From contig CAJWEZ010000001.1 in the NCBI GenBank assembly GCA_913030605.1, positions 1-64,000 on the forward strand: a DNA stretch of 64,000 nt, read 5' to 3'. Origin of the DNA: an uncultured Spirochaeta sp. (GTDB lineage Bacteria > Spirochaetota > Spirochaetia > DSM-27196 > Alkalispirochaetaceae). Positions 51,312-59,102 of the stretch are shown here, piece after piece. Numbering within the stretch: position 1 is the first letter of the stretch; every line of letters begins with the position of its first letter. Position numbers and translations under genes: made by a program. The notes under the pieces were generated by a model that had not been told where the DNA came from, ran no database searches, and saw only the letters and a program-made list of their open reading frames with translations.

Positions 51312-52193
51312 GTGAACGAAACGATCCGCTTTTTTGACTGGAAAGAGGAAATCGAAAAGGTCGGTATGCAATCTATCGGAGACGATCTGATACTCTTTGA
51401 TCAACCCGTATTGTCTTCGGTTCTGGACCATCCGGTGAAGGTAGATGTCACTACGATAATCATCTGCCGACAAGGACGTTGCAGAGGAACCGTAAACCTA
51501 GAGCCGAATGAAGGCGAGGGGCCAGGGCTGATCATTCTCCCTCGGAATAGCATCCTTCAATTCAAAGAGATCAGCGACGACTTCTCATCGCTTTTTATAA
51601 TCATGTCGGAGAGCTTCCTAAACAGTCTGAACATCGAAGAAAAGATGCCCCTATGGATGTCCGTGAGGGAAACCCCCTATATCCCCGTCACGGAGGAAGA
51701 ACTGGAAGCTCTGGTTATCTACTACGAAATGCTAAAGAACGCCATGAGATTCGAGGACAATCCCTACCTGCTCAATACGGCCAGGCATCTTACGATAGCT
51801 TTCTTCTACGGTATGGGGTATAGCCTCCATAGGAAGGGTCTCCGCGACAATAAACGGACGAGTTCGCGTTCAGACGTGATACTGGAACGGTTTTTGAACC
51901 AATTACGGAACGAATATCGAACGCATAGAAGCCTAAACCACTATGCGGACGTTCTGTGTTTGAGTCCCAAGTATTTGTCCAAGATGATAACCGAATCGAG
52001 CGGGAAATCCCCCGTCCAATGGATCAAAGAGTACGTTATCCACGAAGCGCAAGCCCTCCTGACATCGTCGAATCTGACGATTCAGCAGATAAGCGACGAA
52101 CTGAACTTCCCGTCGCAATCCTTCTTTGGGAAATACTTCAAGAGATATACAGGAGTTTCTCCGAAAAACTACAGGTCTCAAGAATTCCGATAG
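51312..52193 (+). CDS. AraC-family transcriptional regulator
   Basis: A 293-residue regulator from the GTG at 51312, chosen because AAGGAGG lies five bases upstream; the track start (TTG at 51213) has no ribosome site. The N-terminal cupin-like sensor (VDVTTIIICRQGRCRG, GLIILPRNSILQF) is followed by a C-terminal AraC DNA-binding domain (LNHYADVLCLSPKYLSKMI, QQISDELNFPSQSFFGKYFK). It is divergent from the SDR/nitrilase operon and is its likely regulator. Its GC content is lower than that of the main chromosome. Confidence 0.85.
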   Translation: MNETIRFFDWKEEIEKVGMQSIGDDLILFDQPVLSSVLDHPVKVDVTTIIICRQGRCRGTVNLEPNEGEGPGLIILPRNSILQFKEISDDFSSLFIIMSESFLNSLNIEEKMPLWMSVRETPYIPVTEEELEALVIYYEMLKNAMRFEDNPYLLNTARHLTIAFFYGMGYSLHRKGLRDNKRTSSRSDVILERFLNQLRNEYRTHRSLNHYADVLCLSPKYLSKMITESSGKSPVQWIKEYVIHEAQALLTSSNLTIQQISDELNFPSQSFFGKYFKRYTGVSPKNYRSQEFR

Positions 52194-52306
52194 GGGCGCT
52201 CTCGTACGAACGGGAGAAAGACGATCGCGTCTGTAATCATCCCCGCCAGCAGTGCAGCGCATAACTTCGTGCCGCCGGTTAGAATACCAGCGGAAAAGGA
52301 GTTTCT

Positions 52307-52573
52307 ATGCGCAAGTCTCGATTCACGGAGACACAGATCATCGGCATCCTGAATGAGGTCGAGGCCGGCACATCAGTCAAAGACGTGTGCCGCAAACACG
52401 GTATGAGCGATGCCACGTTCTACAACTGGCGAGCCAAGTACGGTGGCATGGAGGTCTCTCAGGTCAAGCGGCTGAAAGAGCTCGAAGATGAAAACCGACA
52501 GCTGAAGCACATGTATGCCGAGCTCAGCCTGGATCATCGGATCCTCAAGGACATCGTCGAAAAAAAGCTCTAA
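52307..52573 (+). CDS. IS3-family transposase OrfA
   Basis: An 88-residue protein with the OrfA helix-turn-helix (FTETQIIGILNEVEAG, VCRKHGMSDATFYNWRAKYG) and a leucine-rich coiled coil (VKRLKELEDENRQLKHMYAEL). Near its end the heptamer A AAA AAG (52561-52567) sits in frame, the classical site for the -1 ribosomal frameshift that makes the OrfAB transposase. Confidence 0.93.
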   Translation: MRKSRFTETQIIGILNEVEAGTSVKDVCRKHGMSDATFYNWRAKYGGMEVSQVKRLKELEDENRQLKHMYAELSLDHRILKDIVEKKL

Positions 52574-52608
52574 GGCCAGCCGAGAAGCGTACGCTGGTCG
52601 ACCATGCG

Positions 52609-53427
52609 GTGAGCGAACACGGAGCAAGCGTGCTCCGAGGCTGCCGCATCCTCGACTTCAGCCGTACGAGCTACGCGTATCAGCCCGATATGGAACGGGA
52701 TCGGGTTGTACGCGAAGCGCTTCTTGAGCTGGCCGACAGGCACCCACGATGGGGCTTTCGGCTCATGTTTGACTCACTACGCCGGAGAGGCCACCGATGG
52801 AACCACAAGCGCGTACATCGCGTGTATGTGGCTCTGGGGCTGAATCTACGGCGCAAGGCGAAACGGCGCTTGCCAACGCGTAATCCCGAGCCGCTGTCGG
52901 TGCCCGAGCAGGTAAACCAGTCGTGGTCCATGGACTTCATGAGCGACGCGCTGGAGAACGGACATCGCTTCAGGACGTTCAACGTCATCGACGACTACAA
53001 CCGCGAGGCGCTGGCCATCGAGATCGATCTGAGCCTTCCGGCACCACGCGTGACTCGTGTTCTCGACAGGCTGGTTGAACAGCGCGGCTATCCGAAGCAG
53101 CTACGTAGCGACAATGGCCCGGAGTTTATCAGCATCACCCTTGCCGAATGGGCTGAGCGTCATGGTGTTCACCTGGAGTTCATCAAGCCGGGAAAACCGA
53201 CTCAGAACTCCTACGTCGAACGGTTCAACCGCACCTATCGAGAGGAGATCCTCGACGCATACATCTTTCGGAGCTTGGACGAGGTCAGGGAGCTGACTCG
53301 GACATGGATAGACCAATACAATGGGGAGCGACCCCACAAAGCTCTCGGTAGGATCACTCCGCTGGACTACCGAAGAGCCAACAACCGGGACGGTGCCAAG
53401 TTATCGCCTGCACAAAAGGCGGGATGA
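52609..53427 (+). CDS. IS3-family transposase OrfB (DDE integrase)
   Basis: A 272-residue integrase-like domain in the -1 frame relative to orfA, normally made as an OrfAB fusion. The DDE triad is readable: SMDFMSDALENG, RSDNGPEFIS and NSYVERFNRTYREE. The helical HTH region (HPRWGFRLMFDSLRRRGHRWN) precedes it. The frame is intact, so the element may still be active. Confidence 0.93.
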   Translation: MSEHGASVLRGCRILDFSRTSYAYQPDMERDRVVREALLELADRHPRWGFRLMFDSLRRRGHRWNHKRVHRVYVALGLNLRRKAKRRLPTRNPEPLSVPEQVNQSWSMDFMSDALENGHRFRTFNVIDDYNREALAIEIDLSLPAPRVTRVLDRLVEQRGYPKQLRSDNGPEFISITLAEWAERHGVHLEFIKPGKPTQNSYVERFNRTYREEILDAYIFRSLDEVRELTRTWIDQYNGERPHKALGRITPLDYRRANNRDGAKLSPAQKAG

Positions 53428-53432
53428 TTACA

Positions 53433-53743
53433 CCGCCGCGCCAATCCCTCCGCTTTGCTTCGGGAACGCAGCCAACCGCTGAGCTTGTCGTTATGTGGAC
53501 ACAGGTACTGATCATGGAGATGGTTTACAGAAAGCTAAGGACATTGTTGACAGGTGAATGCCTTGGTAACTTCGGCTATTCGCAGGACGTTAGATGCAAT
53601 TACCCCGCCCTTTTTTGGGAGAAGGGATTATATATAGGCAAACTGGCATCCGTGCCAGTTTGGAAATGTATAAACACACATCGCATCGCATAAAAAGGTG
53701 AGATCATAGAATTAAAATTTATTACTATGCATAACAAGGAAGC
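53433..53743. other. Intergenic region with a strong stem-loop
   Basis: About 310 bases between the IS3-family element and the AT-rich AraC gene; no gene is seen. AAACTGGCA-TCCG-TGCCAGTTT (53640-53661) is a perfect 9-bp hairpin. Base composition changes from GC-rich to AT-rich across it, marking an island junction. Confidence 0.5.
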
Positions 53744-53749
53744 ATGATA

Positions 53750-54544
53750 ATGGAATGGTCTGAAAGAATGAATATGGCAATCAATTATATTGAAGATAAT
53801 ATTAAATATGAACTACTGATTTCAGAAGTAGCAAAGATAGCCAATTGTTCATCATTTCATTTTCAGCGAATGTTTTATGCAATCATTGGGATTACGCCTG
53901 CTGAATATATCAGACGACGAAGATTGAATTTAGCAGCCTCTGATCTCGCTGCTGGGAATGAAAAAGTCATTGATATCGCTCTGAAATATGGTTATGAATC
54001 ACCAAATGCGTTTACTAGAGCATTCCGGAATATGCATGGTATTAATCCACGAGAAGTGCGCAGCTCTGAGGTTAAATTATCGGCATATAATCGTGTTTCT
54101 TTTCATATCGAAATCAAAGGAGGAAATGATATGGATTATAAAATAGTCGAAAAACCGTCTTTTGAATTGGTAGGGAAGAGTAAAAACTTTACACATGAAA
54201 ACTTTTTTAAAGAAGGCCCTAAATTCTGGAAAGAATACGTATGTACAGATGAATACCAAGAGCTTTGGAATTTGACAAATGGTAGATGGGGAGAGGTGAC
54301 TGATTCTCCTCTGATATCAGTCTATTTGCCTAGTGAAAAAAATGATGAATCATTTATTGATATTCTTGGTGTTGAAAAGTCAGATAGTTTTAATAATGAT
54401 AAATTTGAACTATTTCAGATACCAGCTGCTACCTATAGATGCTTCCAAATTCCTTTTTGCTTGTTCATTTCTTCTACATTATACAAACAAAGTCCGAAAA
54501 ATCGTAGGTTCGACACCTGCGGCTCAAGGTCGCTGATATACTGA
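53750..54544 (+). pseudogene. Foreign AT-rich AraC-type regulator with GyrI-like domain, 3' truncated
   Basis: The ATG at 53750 (AAGGA upstream) opens an AraC domain (NYIEDNIKYELLISEVAKIA, ALKYGYESPNAFTRAFRNMHG) followed by a GyrI-like effector domain (MDYKIVEKPSFELVGKSKNF, FELFQIPAATY). Base and codon use are strongly AT-rich, unlike every neighbour, as in a low-GC Firmicute. The homology stops near 54440, after IPAATY. The last ~35 codons are unrelated and run into a tRNA-3'-end-like sequence, so the gene is broken. Confidence 0.7.
54490..54528 (+). repeat. tRNA/tmRNA 3'-end-like fragment, possible attachment-site remnant
   Basis: GTAGG-TTCGACA-CCTGC (54504-54520) has the exact T-arm geometry: 5-bp stem and a 7-base TTCGA loop. 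It is followed by 7 bases that could be an acceptor strand. No matching 5' half is present. Integrated islands often leave such 3' tRNA pieces at their ends, and here it lies exactly between AT-rich foreign DNA and the metal island. The acceptor strand would pair with an unusual T1, so this is tentative. Confidence 0.35.
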
Positions 54545-54550
54545 TTACAG

Positions 54551-55054
54551 ATGCACAGTCGTTCTCGATTAACCGTCTTCGTTCTGCTCCTGTTTGTACT
54601 CCCGGCACTTTCCCTTTTTCCCGATGAACAATCGGTTATGGAAATCACCGCCCGCATCATGGAAGAACAGGGGGTACGCAGACCGGGTGACATAGACCCC
54701 GACCTGGTATCCCCGGCGGATATGGAAGAACTCGGTTTCCAAATCATGGGTGCCATTGTAGATGACCCGGACTGGCACAAGTGGTTAAACGACATAATGG
54801 GCGGCCGCGGCTCACCGCGAAACATGGCCGTCCATATACGTTTTGCCCGCCACTACCTTGAAATGGACGGTACCATTCCGCAATGGAACAACACCATAAT
54901 GGCCCCGGGTATAACTACCGACCGGTGGTCTCCCTGGTTTTCCCCGGACCGACATATCCTTCACCGACCAATCCATGTACGGGTATACCATTTGCTCATA
55001 TTTGTTGCGGTACTTGCATTGGTTTTTTGGGGAGTCTTCCGGAGGAAGAAATGA
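54551..55054 (+). CDS. Exported single-pass protein, paralogue of the SHOCT-tailed protein at 59 kb
   Basis: A 167-residue protein: signal peptide (FVLLLFVLPALSLF), a soluble domain of about 90 residues, and a C-terminal membrane helix (LLIFVAVLALVFWGVF) ending in RRKK. The soluble domain (EITARIMEEQGVRRPGDID, PDWHKWLNDIMGGRGSP, YLEMDGTI) aligns along its length with the domain encoded at 59103..59798 (EILQQIIQVQGVERVGQID, EWMDRMMGGEGSA, YLQNDGNL). The family is not one I recognise. Its placement beside copper genes suggests periplasmic metal stress. It overlaps the next gene by ATGA. Confidence 0.7.
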   Translation: MHSRSRLTVFVLLLFVLPALSLFPDEQSVMEITARIMEEQGVRRPGDIDPDLVSPADMEELGFQIMGAIVDDPDWHKWLNDIMGGRGSPRNMAVHIRFARHYLEMDGTIPQWNNTIMAPGITTDRWSPWFSPDRHILHRPIHVRVYHLLIFVAVLALVFWGVFRRKK

Positions 55055-55695
55055 GACTCCCGGTTCTGCTTGTACGAGTACTTGTCGCCCTGCTTATCGC
55101 CTCGGGTCTGTTGTTTTCGTTTCAATATTTTCCGCTGTTGGTTTCCGTCATCGCCCAGTACGCCATCGACTACCCCGTAGGTACGGCGATGATCTATGTA
55201 GCCGTGACGGCCGCGGCGATCGTGGTCCTTCCCCTTTCTTCCATGCCACTGATACCCATAGCGGCAGCGGCATGGGGTATTACCATAGGAGGTATCCTGA
55301 GCATCCTTGGCTGGTGGATCGGTGCCGTCATCGCTTTTCTCATCGCTCGGTATCTTGGCAGACCGGTTCTGGTAAAACTGGTTTCCCCGGAGAGACTGCA
55401 GGAATGGGAGAACAGGATACCCCGGGACACGGGTTTTCTGGCGATCGTCATTATACGGATGATATTTCCCGTGGAGATACCAAGTTACGTGCTTGGTTTG
55501 ACCAAAGCGGTCTCCTTCCGCACTTACGCTCTCGCCAGCCTTATCGGTATGACACCCTTTGCCTTTGTCATTCTCTCCATGGGCAGTGCACTTGCCCGAA
55601 ACGATTGGATACGTTTGTCACTGATGGGAATTGGCGTTTCAGTCGCGATTTTTGCCCTGCGCCGCCTCTATGTGAAATTCCGCGACGGTAGATAA
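55051..55695 (+). CDS. TVP38/TMEM64 (DedA-related, VTT domain) membrane protein
   Basis: A 214-residue protein from the ATG at 55051 (GGAGG upstream), overlapping the previous stop. It has 5-6 membrane helices with the VTT motifs: LPLSSMPLIPIAAAAWGI, GWWIGAVIAFLIARYLGRP and FPVEIPSYVLGLT. Family members are lipid scramblase- or transport-like; in metal islands they are often annotated as mercury- or copper-associated membrane proteins. The 270-residue track ORF starts inside the upstream gene. Confidence 0.83.
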   Translation: MRLPVLLVRVLVALLIASGLLFSFQYFPLLVSVIAQYAIDYPVGTAMIYVAVTAAAIVVLPLSSMPLIPIAAAAWGITIGGILSILGWWIGAVIAFLIARYLGRPVLVKLVSPERLQEWENRIPRDTGFLAIVIIRMIFPVEIPSYVLGLTKAVSFRTYALASLIGMTPFAFVILSMGSALARNDWIRLSLMGIGVSVAIFALRRLYVKFRDGR

Positions 55696-55725
55696 TCTAT
55701 CTGTTTCGCGCCCCCGCGAATATCT

Positions 55726-56004
55726 TCACTTCCGATACTTGCCAAGCACATCCATAATTTCGGTCGTCTTCAGGCGTTGTTCCTCAGGATCTCCGCTCCG
55801 AATCGCATCGACGACACATGTGTTCAAGTGGTTCTCCATTACGATATTCTCAACGTTCCTGATCGCCGCGATGACGGCCGACGTTTGGTTGAGAATGTCG
55901 ACACAGTATCGGTCATCATCAATCATACGACCAATCCCGGCAATCTGTCCTTCAATCCGGCGTAACCTGTTCCGTACTTTTTCCCTCTGTTCTTCTTTCA
56001 TCAT
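55726..56004 (-). CDS. csoR: CsoR/FrmR-family metal-sensing repressor, first copy
   Basis: A 92-residue all-helical repressor from the ATG at 56004. It keeps the copper ligand set: Cys in DRYCVDILNQ, then His and Cys in ENHLNTCVVDAI, the C-H-C triad of CsoR. The basic N-terminal helix (RNRLRRIEGQIAGIGRMI) contacts DNA. Cu(I) binding releases the operator. GGGGGTAT immediately upstream of its start resembles half an operator. It converges on the TVP38-like gene. Confidence 0.9.
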   Translation of the reverse strand: MMKEEQREKVRNRLRRIEGQIAGIGRMIDDDRYCVDILNQTSAVIAAIRNVENIVMENHLNTCVVDAIRSGDPEEQRLKTTEIMDVLGKYRK

Positions 56005-56210
56005 ACCATACCCCCGTAGTCTACGACATCCTAACGTAACCAACAAAGGCATCGAATGGCAACAGCAAAACGAGGCAACTGTATTTCGTCCGGAGAAAAC
56101 AATTCATCAAACTGTAATATCGCCGTCAATTCTCATACATACCATAGCGTTATATTTAAGATGTTCGGGAAGCAGGCGCGTGAAAAGAAACTTTGACTAA
56201 GGTACATGAT

Positions 56211-56825
56211 ATGACAAAACAAATTAACAAAATCCAACAACGGTACGACCGAATCGCTCCCGTATATGATCTATTAGAAAACCCGATGGAGCGGATGGCG
56301 TCGTCGTGGCGCGAAGAATTGTTGAGTTTCGCGAAAGGTGCAGTTCTTGAAGTGGGAGTCGGTACGGGTAAAAACCTTCCCTACTACCCGAAGGACGTCT
56401 CGGTCACGGCGATCGATTTCAGCCGGGCGATGATTGCACGTGCAGCCGACCGAAAAGCGCAGCATGGCCTATCTAACGTAACGCTCCTGGAAATGGATGC
56501 ACAGCACCTCGATTTTGACGACAATACGTTCGATACGGTTGTCTCGACATGCGTGTTTTGCTCGGTACCACTTCCCGTAGCCGGTCTCAAAGAGATTCAC
56601 CGTGTATGCAAACCGGACGGTAAGGTGCTCATGCTCGAGCACGTTCGCAGTGAAGGCCCGATACTCGGTCCTCTTATGGACGTTCTAAACCCTCTTCCAC
56701 TCCATCTTTATGGGGCAAACATCAACCGCCGAACCGTGGATAATCTTCGCCGGGCGGGATTTCGCGATATCGAAGTGACAAATCTCTGGAAGGACATCAT
56801 AAAACGTATTACGGCCTATCCTTAA
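56211..56825 (+). CDS. Class I SAM-dependent methyltransferase (UbiE/type 11)
   Basis: A 204-residue enzyme from the ATG at 56211. SAM-binding motif I is VLEVGVGTGKNLPYYP, the acidic strand VTAIDFSRAMIARA, motif II NTFDTVVSTCVFCSV, and HRVCKPDGKVLMLEHVRSEG follows. Closely similar methyltransferases often sit in copper/silver resistance clusters; the substrate, lipid or metal species, is not known. It lies between the first csoR and the CsoR-controlled copZ promoter. Confidence 0.85.
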   Translation: MTKQINKIQQRYDRIAPVYDLLENPMERMASSWREELLSFAKGAVLEVGVGTGKNLPYYPKDVSVTAIDFSRAMIARAADRKAQHGLSNVTLLEMDAQHLDFDDNTFDTVVSTCVFCSVPLPVAGLKEIHRVCKPDGKVLMLEHVRSEGPILGPLMDVLNPLPLHLYGANINRRTVDNLRRAGFRDIEVTNLWKDIIKRITAYP

Positions 56826-56891
56826 GCGGAACAACCAAATCGGGAACGGCGGTGAGCGTTTGTTACGCCATGAAAATATTCTGGGGAGCAC

Positions 56892-56941
56892 TTGACCCAC
56901 AAATATCGACGATGTATAATTCTATATACCCTACAGGGGTA
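56892..56941 (+). promoter_or_regulatory. copZ promoter with CsoR-type operator
   Basis: TTGACC (56892-56897), 17-base spacer, perfect TATAAT (56915-56920), then the palindrome TATACCCTACAGGGGTA (56925-56941) over the predicted start site. The palindrome matches the CsoR class ATACCC-n4-GGGTAT. Repressor binding would block initiation until copper arrives. Confidence 0.75.
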
Positions 56942-56963
56942 ATGTATTTTTCAGGAGGTCGAT

Positions 56964-57173
56964 ATGACACAACAAGTTTACATTAAGGATATGAGTTGCG
57001 ATCACTGTGCGATGAGTGTTCGGCAAGCGCTTGAAAAAATCGACGGCGTCTCCACCGTAACGGTTGATTTGCAGTCGGGAGTCGCTTCCGTAAATGTTCA
57101 AGCTGAGATTCCCTTGGAGACGTACGCTCAATCAGTTTCCGAGGCGGGTTATACGGTTGGAGCGGTCAGATAA
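56964..57173 (+). CDS. copZ: Copper chaperone CopZ (HMA domain)
   Basis: A 69-residue single HMA domain with the site DMSCDHCAMSV (C-x2-C) and closing VSEAGYTVG. The start is supported by AGGAGG seven bases upstream. It carries Cu(I) in the cytosol to the export ATPase. It has its own CsoR-controlled promoter and is followed by a hairpin terminator. Confidence 0.9.
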   Translation: MTQQVYIKDMSCDHCAMSVRQALEKIDGVSTVTVDLQSGVASVNVQAEIPLETYAQSVSEAGYTVGAVR

Positions 57174-57190
57174 GAGCGGCAAACATCCGG

Positions 57191-57211
57191 GTGCGGAGCG
57201 TCACTCCGCAC
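57191..57211. terminator. Hairpin terminator between copZ and copS
   Basis: GTGCGGAG-CGTCA-CTCCGCAC is a perfect 8-bp stem between convergent genes, followed on the plus strand by TCGTT. It probably ends copZ transcription and may also end the long minus-strand operon. Confidence 0.55.
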
Positions 57212-57267
57212 TCGTTCATACCCATCAACACGAATACGTTCTGCCATGTGTCAGACGGATAAATTGT

Positions 57268-58389
57268 TTAATCTTTCGGTCGTGGGATGACGAAAGAAAA
57301 AACACTTCCTTGACCAATCCCATTACTTTTGACCGCGATTGTTCCACCATGAGCCTTCACCAAATGAGCGGCAATAGTGAGACCGATTCCGCTCCCACCG
57401 CGGGAGCGTGCTCGCGACTTATCCACCCGATAGAATCGCTCAAACACCCGAGGGAGATCCTCGGGCGGAATGCCGATTCCATCATCAGAAACGGAAAACC
57501 GAACCAAATCTCCCTCCGCTTGGCACTGTACCTGGACGCTACCCTCCGGGTCGGTATATTGGAGTGCATTTCCGATTAAATTGAGCAGAACCTGGAGTAT
57601 CTTTTCGTCATCTACATCGACCCACGGCAGGTTTCGTTGTGGAAACCCGACCGTCAGCGCAATACCTTTGTCCTGGAATTGCGGACGAAGGCGATTAACG
57701 GCTATTCGGAGCAGTACTTTCGGATCCGTCAGCTTGGTTTCCAATGAAATCTCCCCCGCTTCGGCACGAGAGAGCTCGCTCAATTCTGAGGTGAGACGGC
57801 CGAGCCGTGATGCCTCGCGCTGTACGTCGAGAAAGGTTTCGGTATCCGCCGGCAACACACCATCAATGAGCCCTTCCATCATGCTCCGAATCGTTGTGAG
57901 CGGCGTGCGAAGTTCGTGGGCTACATTGCCAATAAGTTCCGCACGTCTCCTTTCGGTTTCATCGAGTGCGGCAGCCATGCGATTGAACGACGCGGCCAGC
58001 TCTCCCAACTCATCCTTCCAGACGGCCTCGACTCGGTGGGAGTAATCGCCGTCGGCGATACGTCTACTGGCAACCGTCAAAGAACGAACTGGCCCGATAA
58101 TTCGCCATGCCACGAAACTGCTCACCACTACCGCCGCCCCGACGGCGACGAGTCCCGCGACGAAGAGCACCTCGCCCACCGCAGCAAGAAAACTCTGCCT
58201 GAGATCCACTCCCATGCCGTGCATCCGCCCCATTGCTGCGTCCATTTCCGCCATGTGATGTGTCAGCGCGCGAGGTGCGTGCAGGTAGGCGACGGCCGCC
58301 AGGACCACGCTTCCCACGAGTACAACAATCAAATGGGAAAGAAAGAGCTTACGTCCAAGTTTCGGTTTTAAGAATGTTTCCAGCTTCAT
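57268..58389 (-). CDS. Sensor histidine kinase of the metal-resistance operon
   Basis: A 373-residue membrane kinase. Two N-terminal helices (FLSHLIVVLVGSVVLAAVAYL, VGEVLFVAGLVAVGAAVVV) flank a short periplasmic loop very rich in Met and His (HHMAEMDAAMGRMHGMG), a plausible Cu(I)/Ag(I) site. A HAMP domain (RRIADGDYSHRVEAVWKDE), HisKA with phospho-His (GNVAHELRTPLTTI) and HATPase_c (NLIGNALQYTD, SDDGIGIPPED, GGSGIGLTIAAHL) follow. Its ATG overlaps the stop of the response regulator gene. Confidence 0.9.
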   Translation of the reverse strand: MKLETFLKPKLGRKLFLSHLIVVLVGSVVLAAVAYLHAPRALTHHMAEMDAAMGRMHGMGVDLRQSFLAAVGEVLFVAGLVAVGAAVVVSSFVAWRIIGPVRSLTVASRRIADGDYSHRVEAVWKDELGELAASFNRMAAALDETERRRAELIGNVAHELRTPLTTIRSMMEGLIDGVLPADTETFLDVQREASRLGRLTSELSELSRAEAGEISLETKLTDPKVLLRIAVNRLRPQFQDKGIALTVGFPQRNLPWVDVDDEKILQVLLNLIGNALQYTDPEGSVQVQCQAEGDLVRFSVSDDGIGIPPEDLPRVFERFYRVDKSRARSRGGSGIGLTIAAHLVKAHGGTIAVKSNGIGQGSVFSFVIPRPKD

Positions 58390-59081
58390 GCGTGATTGGA
58401 ATCCAGGCGATAGCCGGCACCTCGCGCGGTGGCAATAATTCGGGCTTCTCGGGGATCGTCTTCGATCTTCCTGCGGAGTCTGCGAACGTGCACATCAACG
58501 ACACGCTCATCGATGTAGTAGTCGTCACCCCAGGCGTGGTCGATCAACTGATCTCGACTGAGGACTCGCCCGCTGTTGCGGGAAAGGGTGAGGAGCAAGT
58601 CAAACTCTATCGGAGTCAGGCTCAGTATTGTCGCATCTTTCCACGCTTGTCTGCTGCCCGGGTCGACGGTGATTCGGGAAAATCTAATAACGTCGCCCGG
58701 GTCGCCGTCCGCTCCCCGACCGCGCCGAAGGAGAACGCCGACCCGAGTTACAACCTCCCGGGGACTAAATGGTTTTACGACGTAGTCATCTGCCCCCATT
58801 TTGAGTCCCACGAGACGGTCGGACTCCTCGCCCTTGGCGCTGAGCATGAGCACCAATACGGAGGAGTCCTGCCGGAGTCGTCTTAATACTTCTATTCCAT
58901 CAATTCCTGGGAGCATAATATCAAGAATAACAACGTCAGGCTTAAATATCTGTACCCTCGGGAGCACCCAATCGCCTTCGGTTACTGACTCCGTGGCGTA
59001 TCCTTCATTTTCCAGATACGCCTTTAGTGTCTTCTGTATGCCGGCCTCATCGTCAACGATGAGAATGCGCTCACCGGCCAT
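58386..59081 (-). CDS. OmpR-family response regulator
   Basis: A 231-residue regulator. The receiver domain has the acidic pair IVDDEAG, the phospho-acceptor Asp in DVVILDIMLPGIDG, Thr/Ser in MLSAKG and Lys in VVKPFSP. The winged-helix effector has LTPIEFDLLLTL and VVDVHVRRLRRKIEDDP. It is translationally coupled to the kinase downstream and is fifth in the minus-strand metal operon. Confidence 0.93.
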   Translation of the reverse strand: MAGERILIVDDEAGIQKTLKAYLENEGYATESVTEGDWVLPRVQIFKPDVVILDIMLPGIDGIEVLRRLRQDSSVLVLMLSAKGEESDRLVGLKMGADDYVVKPFSPREVVTRVGVLLRRGRGADGDPGDVIRFSRITVDPGSRQAWKDATILSLTPIEFDLLLTLSRNSGRVLSRDQLIDHAWGDDYYIDERVVDVHVRRLRRKIEDDPREARIIATARGAGYRLDSNHA

Positions 59082-59102
59082 AAGCTACCCTGCTAATCGA
59101 AT

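Larger units (their letters stand above)
52232..53432 (+). mobile_element. IS3-family insertion sequence (IS407-like)
   Basis: A 1.2-kb element with inverted ends TGTAATCATCCCCGCC (52232-52247) and GGCGGGATGATTACA (53418-53432). It contains orfA and orfB in the -1 arrangement. The orfB stop codon lies inside the right end. No clear 4-bp duplication is seen at the flanks (CGTC and CCGC). Confidence 0.88.
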
